From Xylocopilactobacillus apicola (lineage in GTDB: Bacteria > Bacillota > Bacilli > Lactobacillales > Lactobacillaceae), in contig NZ_AP026802.1 in NCBI RefSeq assembly GCF_033095985.1, forward strand, positions 2,108,001-2,172,000: DNA of 64,000 bases, written 5' to 3'. How positions within the stretch are numbered: the first letter of the stretch is position 1; each line of letters starts with the position of its first letter. The notes beneath the pieces were generated by a model. The model was not told where the DNA came from. It worked only from the letters and a program-made list of their open reading frames with translations, and made no database searches. The position numbers were made by a program, and so were the translations under genes. Below, in pieces: positions 62,462-64,000 of the stretch.

Positions 62462-63748
62462 TTACTTGTTTTGTTGCAAAATTTGTTGAGTTTCCGTCTG
62501 CAGTGAGGTGAAAGCTTTATCGGCTGAAGCATTCGCCGTTAAAGTCGAATCAACTGCACTGAGCAATTTGGTTCTAAAATTATCATAGCCCGCAAATTGA
62601 TTGGAAGCATATGCATTTTCTATTGAAGTTTCGACGGCTTTGTAGCTTGGATTCTTCGCAAGATAATCCTGATAAGTTTTGTATTTCATTGCTGACTTGG
62701 TCATTGGCACATAGCCTGACTTCTCAGCCCAGTAAGCTGCCTGTTTTGGCTTCAACATAAAATTGAAGAATTCCTTGGCACCTTTTTTCTGATCAGCCGA
62801 AGCGCTTTTGAAAAGCACTAAATTATTAGCCGAAATTACATCACCGCTTTTTCCTTTGTAAGAAGGAATTGCTGCAGTCGAGAAAGTCTGACCTGACTTG
62901 GCACGGTTTTTGAATTCACCAATGTTAGCCGAAGAGCCAATCCCATAAACTGCTTTATTGTTAAGCATTGCAACACTGCCATATTGATCTTCAGCAGCCG
63001 TCTTAAGATAACCGTCTTTTTTGAGATCAAGAATCATCTGAGCTGCTGCGATAACTTCTGGCTTGCTCAAGTTAGCCTTGCCGTCTTTAGTGACGTAAGG
63101 ATAGCCCGCTTGATTTGCCATACTTTCAAGTGGCATATCGTATGACTGATCCAAACTCATCGCATAGATGCCATCTTTTTTGAGCTGTTCGCCAATCGTC
63201 TTAACTTGTTCCCAGCTCGTTGGTGTTTCCAAATTGTACTTCTTAGCCAATTGATCATTGATAAAAAGTAACTGTGTTGAGTCTGCAAAAGGAACCGAAT
63301 ACGATTTCCCTTGATACTGAGTGGATGACAAAATTGCAGGATACATATCACTCTTTTGATCAGACGTGAAGCTTACTTCTTCTAACATGCCTTGCTTAAT
63401 ATAATCTGGAATACTGGTGTAAGGAAGCTGGGTGATCGTTGGCAAAGTCTTTGACCGCGCAGCAGCCATTACTTTTTGCTTCAACTGATCAATTGATCCC
63501 TGTGTAATTCCTTTAACTTCATACTTATCTTGCGATTTATTGAAGTCACTGATTTCTTGATCCAGCGCGGTTTTCCACGGACCGGTCATCCGGTGCCAGA
63601 ACACGATTTCCACTTTCTTACCCGAAGTAGTCTCCTTCTTAGTCGAACTTGAACTACTATTACTACTACAACCTACAAAAACAAACAATAAACTAAAGAT
63701 TGCAGCTGCAGCAAAAATTCTGAGCCAACTCTTCTTTAATCTACGCAT
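62462..63748 (-). CDS. Sugar-type ABC substrate-binding lipoprotein, orphan
   Basis: 428 residues from ATG at 63748 (AAGGAG upstream). Lipobox VGCSS (Cys27), Ser-rich linker, then a family 1 solute-binding fold (VEIVFWHRMTGPW at the N-terminus; EFFNFMLKPKQAAYWAEKSG). No transport genes adjacent. The ABC importer at 50264-53029 lacks exactly such a protein, so they may work together. Ligand unknown; glycerol-3-phosphate- or oligosaccharide-type are options. Confidence 0.88.
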   Translation of the reverse strand: MRRLKKSWLRIFAAAAIFSLLFVFVGCSSNSSSSSTKKETTSGKKVEIVFWHRMTGPWKTALDQEISDFNKSQDKYEVKGITQGSIDQLKQKVMAAARSKTLPTITQLPYTSIPDYIKQGMLEEVSFTSDQKSDMYPAILSSTQYQGKSYSVPFADSTQLLFINDQLAKKYNLETPTSWEQVKTIGEQLKKDGIYAMSLDQSYDMPLESMANQAGYPYVTKDGKANLSKPEVIAAAQMILDLKKDGYLKTAAEDQYGSVAMLNNKAVYGIGSSANIGEFKNRAKSGQTFSTAAIPSYKGKSGDVISANNLVLFKSASADQKKGAKEFFNFMLKPKQAAYWAEKSGYVPMTKSAMKYKTYQDYLAKNPSYKAVETSIENAYASNQFAGYDNFRTKLLSAVDSTLTANASADKAFTSLQTETQQILQQNK

Positions 63749-63871
63749 AATACTCCTTTTGCCCTCTGGCATTAAATTTTACTTAAACATTGTAGTCGAG
63801 TTTGGCGAACTTTTCCAGATACAATCAGATAAATAATTATGATATAATGAAATATTACCAGGAGGTTTACC

Positions 63872-64000
63872 ATGACAAATTTTGCAGTCTATTGCAGTGC
63901 ATCACCTGAAAGCACCAAATTTAATCCAGCAGGAGAACAAATTGCTGATTTTATTGCTGGGCACCAGGGCAACTTAGTTTACGGCGGTTCTAACGCTGGT
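63872..64000 (+). CDS. LOG-family protein, 3' end outside window
   Basis: First 43 codons: MTNFAVYCSASPES...VYGGSNAG, the N-terminus of LOG/TIGR00730 Rossmann proteins (nucleoside monophosphate phosphoribohydrolases). AGGAGG RBS and TATAAT at 63843-63848. Its PGGxGT motif lies beyond the window. Confidence 0.75.
   Translation, partial: MTNFAVYCSASPESTKFNPAGEQIADFIAGHQGNLVYGGSNAG

Overview
The window reads as chromosomal DNA of a low-GC, fermentative Gram-positive in the Lactobacillaceae. Pointers are a phosphoketolase (Xfp), a T-box-controlled asnA, a class A sortase with wall-anchored and WxL surface proteins, a fused double-SBD GlnP, PTS sugar genes with cre-like sites, and AGGAGG-type ribosome binding sites with many TTG starts. 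I cannot name the species. No tRNA, rRNA, CRISPR array, prophage or intact insertion sequence was seen.

Layout. 1-13.4 kb is a surface-protein region: four BspA-like DUF285 repeat proteins (one cut by the window edge, two from a recent tandem duplication), a WxL protein with a small sortase-anchored partner, a GH65 phosphorylase homologue lacking part of its active site, sortase A and a cyclophilin-like secreted protein. 13.6-19.4 kb holds a CsbD-like gene, a roughly 950-bp array of small convergent RNA/peptide modules that looks like an unrecognised type I toxin-antitoxin family, and a 1510-residue MucBP-like adhesin. 19.4-26.9 kb has a frameshifted fic, an MFS exporter, mazEF, a manganese-type ABC transporter, and a ToxN toxin broken by a 1-nt deletion behind a toxI-like pseudoknot RNA. 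27-34 kb carries a MacAB-like exporter, an ECF sigma/anti-sigma pair and xfp. 34.4-40.9 kb is a GntR regulator and a seven-gene sulfur operon (YeeE/YedE channel, double rhodanese, TusA-like protein, MetQ-MetN-MetI-MetQ). 41-48.5 kb has a tyrosine phosphatase, a lactose/cellobiose-type EIIC behind a perfect 24-bp operator, MgtC-like protein, LysR, two aldo/keto reductases and a MerR regulator. 48.5-50 kb is asnA with its T-box. 50.2-58.2 kb holds a sugar ABC transporter without a binding protein and a trehalose-type PTS operon whose EIIA reads in two frames. 58.5-64 kb has glnPQ, a TPR-like lipoprotein, an orphan sugar-binding lipoprotein and the start of a LOG-family gene.

How parts fit. Sortase A probably anchors the small LPQTS protein and perhaps the LPQLG adhesin, while the BspA-like proteins lack any sorting signal. 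The PTS/GH65/EIIA/TreR genes form one catabolic unit with a cre-like site in front. The sulfur operon couples an inner-membrane sulfur channel and sulfur-carrier enzymes to a methionine-type ABC transporter. The 13.8-26.9 kb stretch concentrates four toxin-antitoxin or Fic-type loci, two of them broken by single-base indels. With the EIIA shift, this makes three single-base disruptions in the window, so read-level checking matters before calling them biology.
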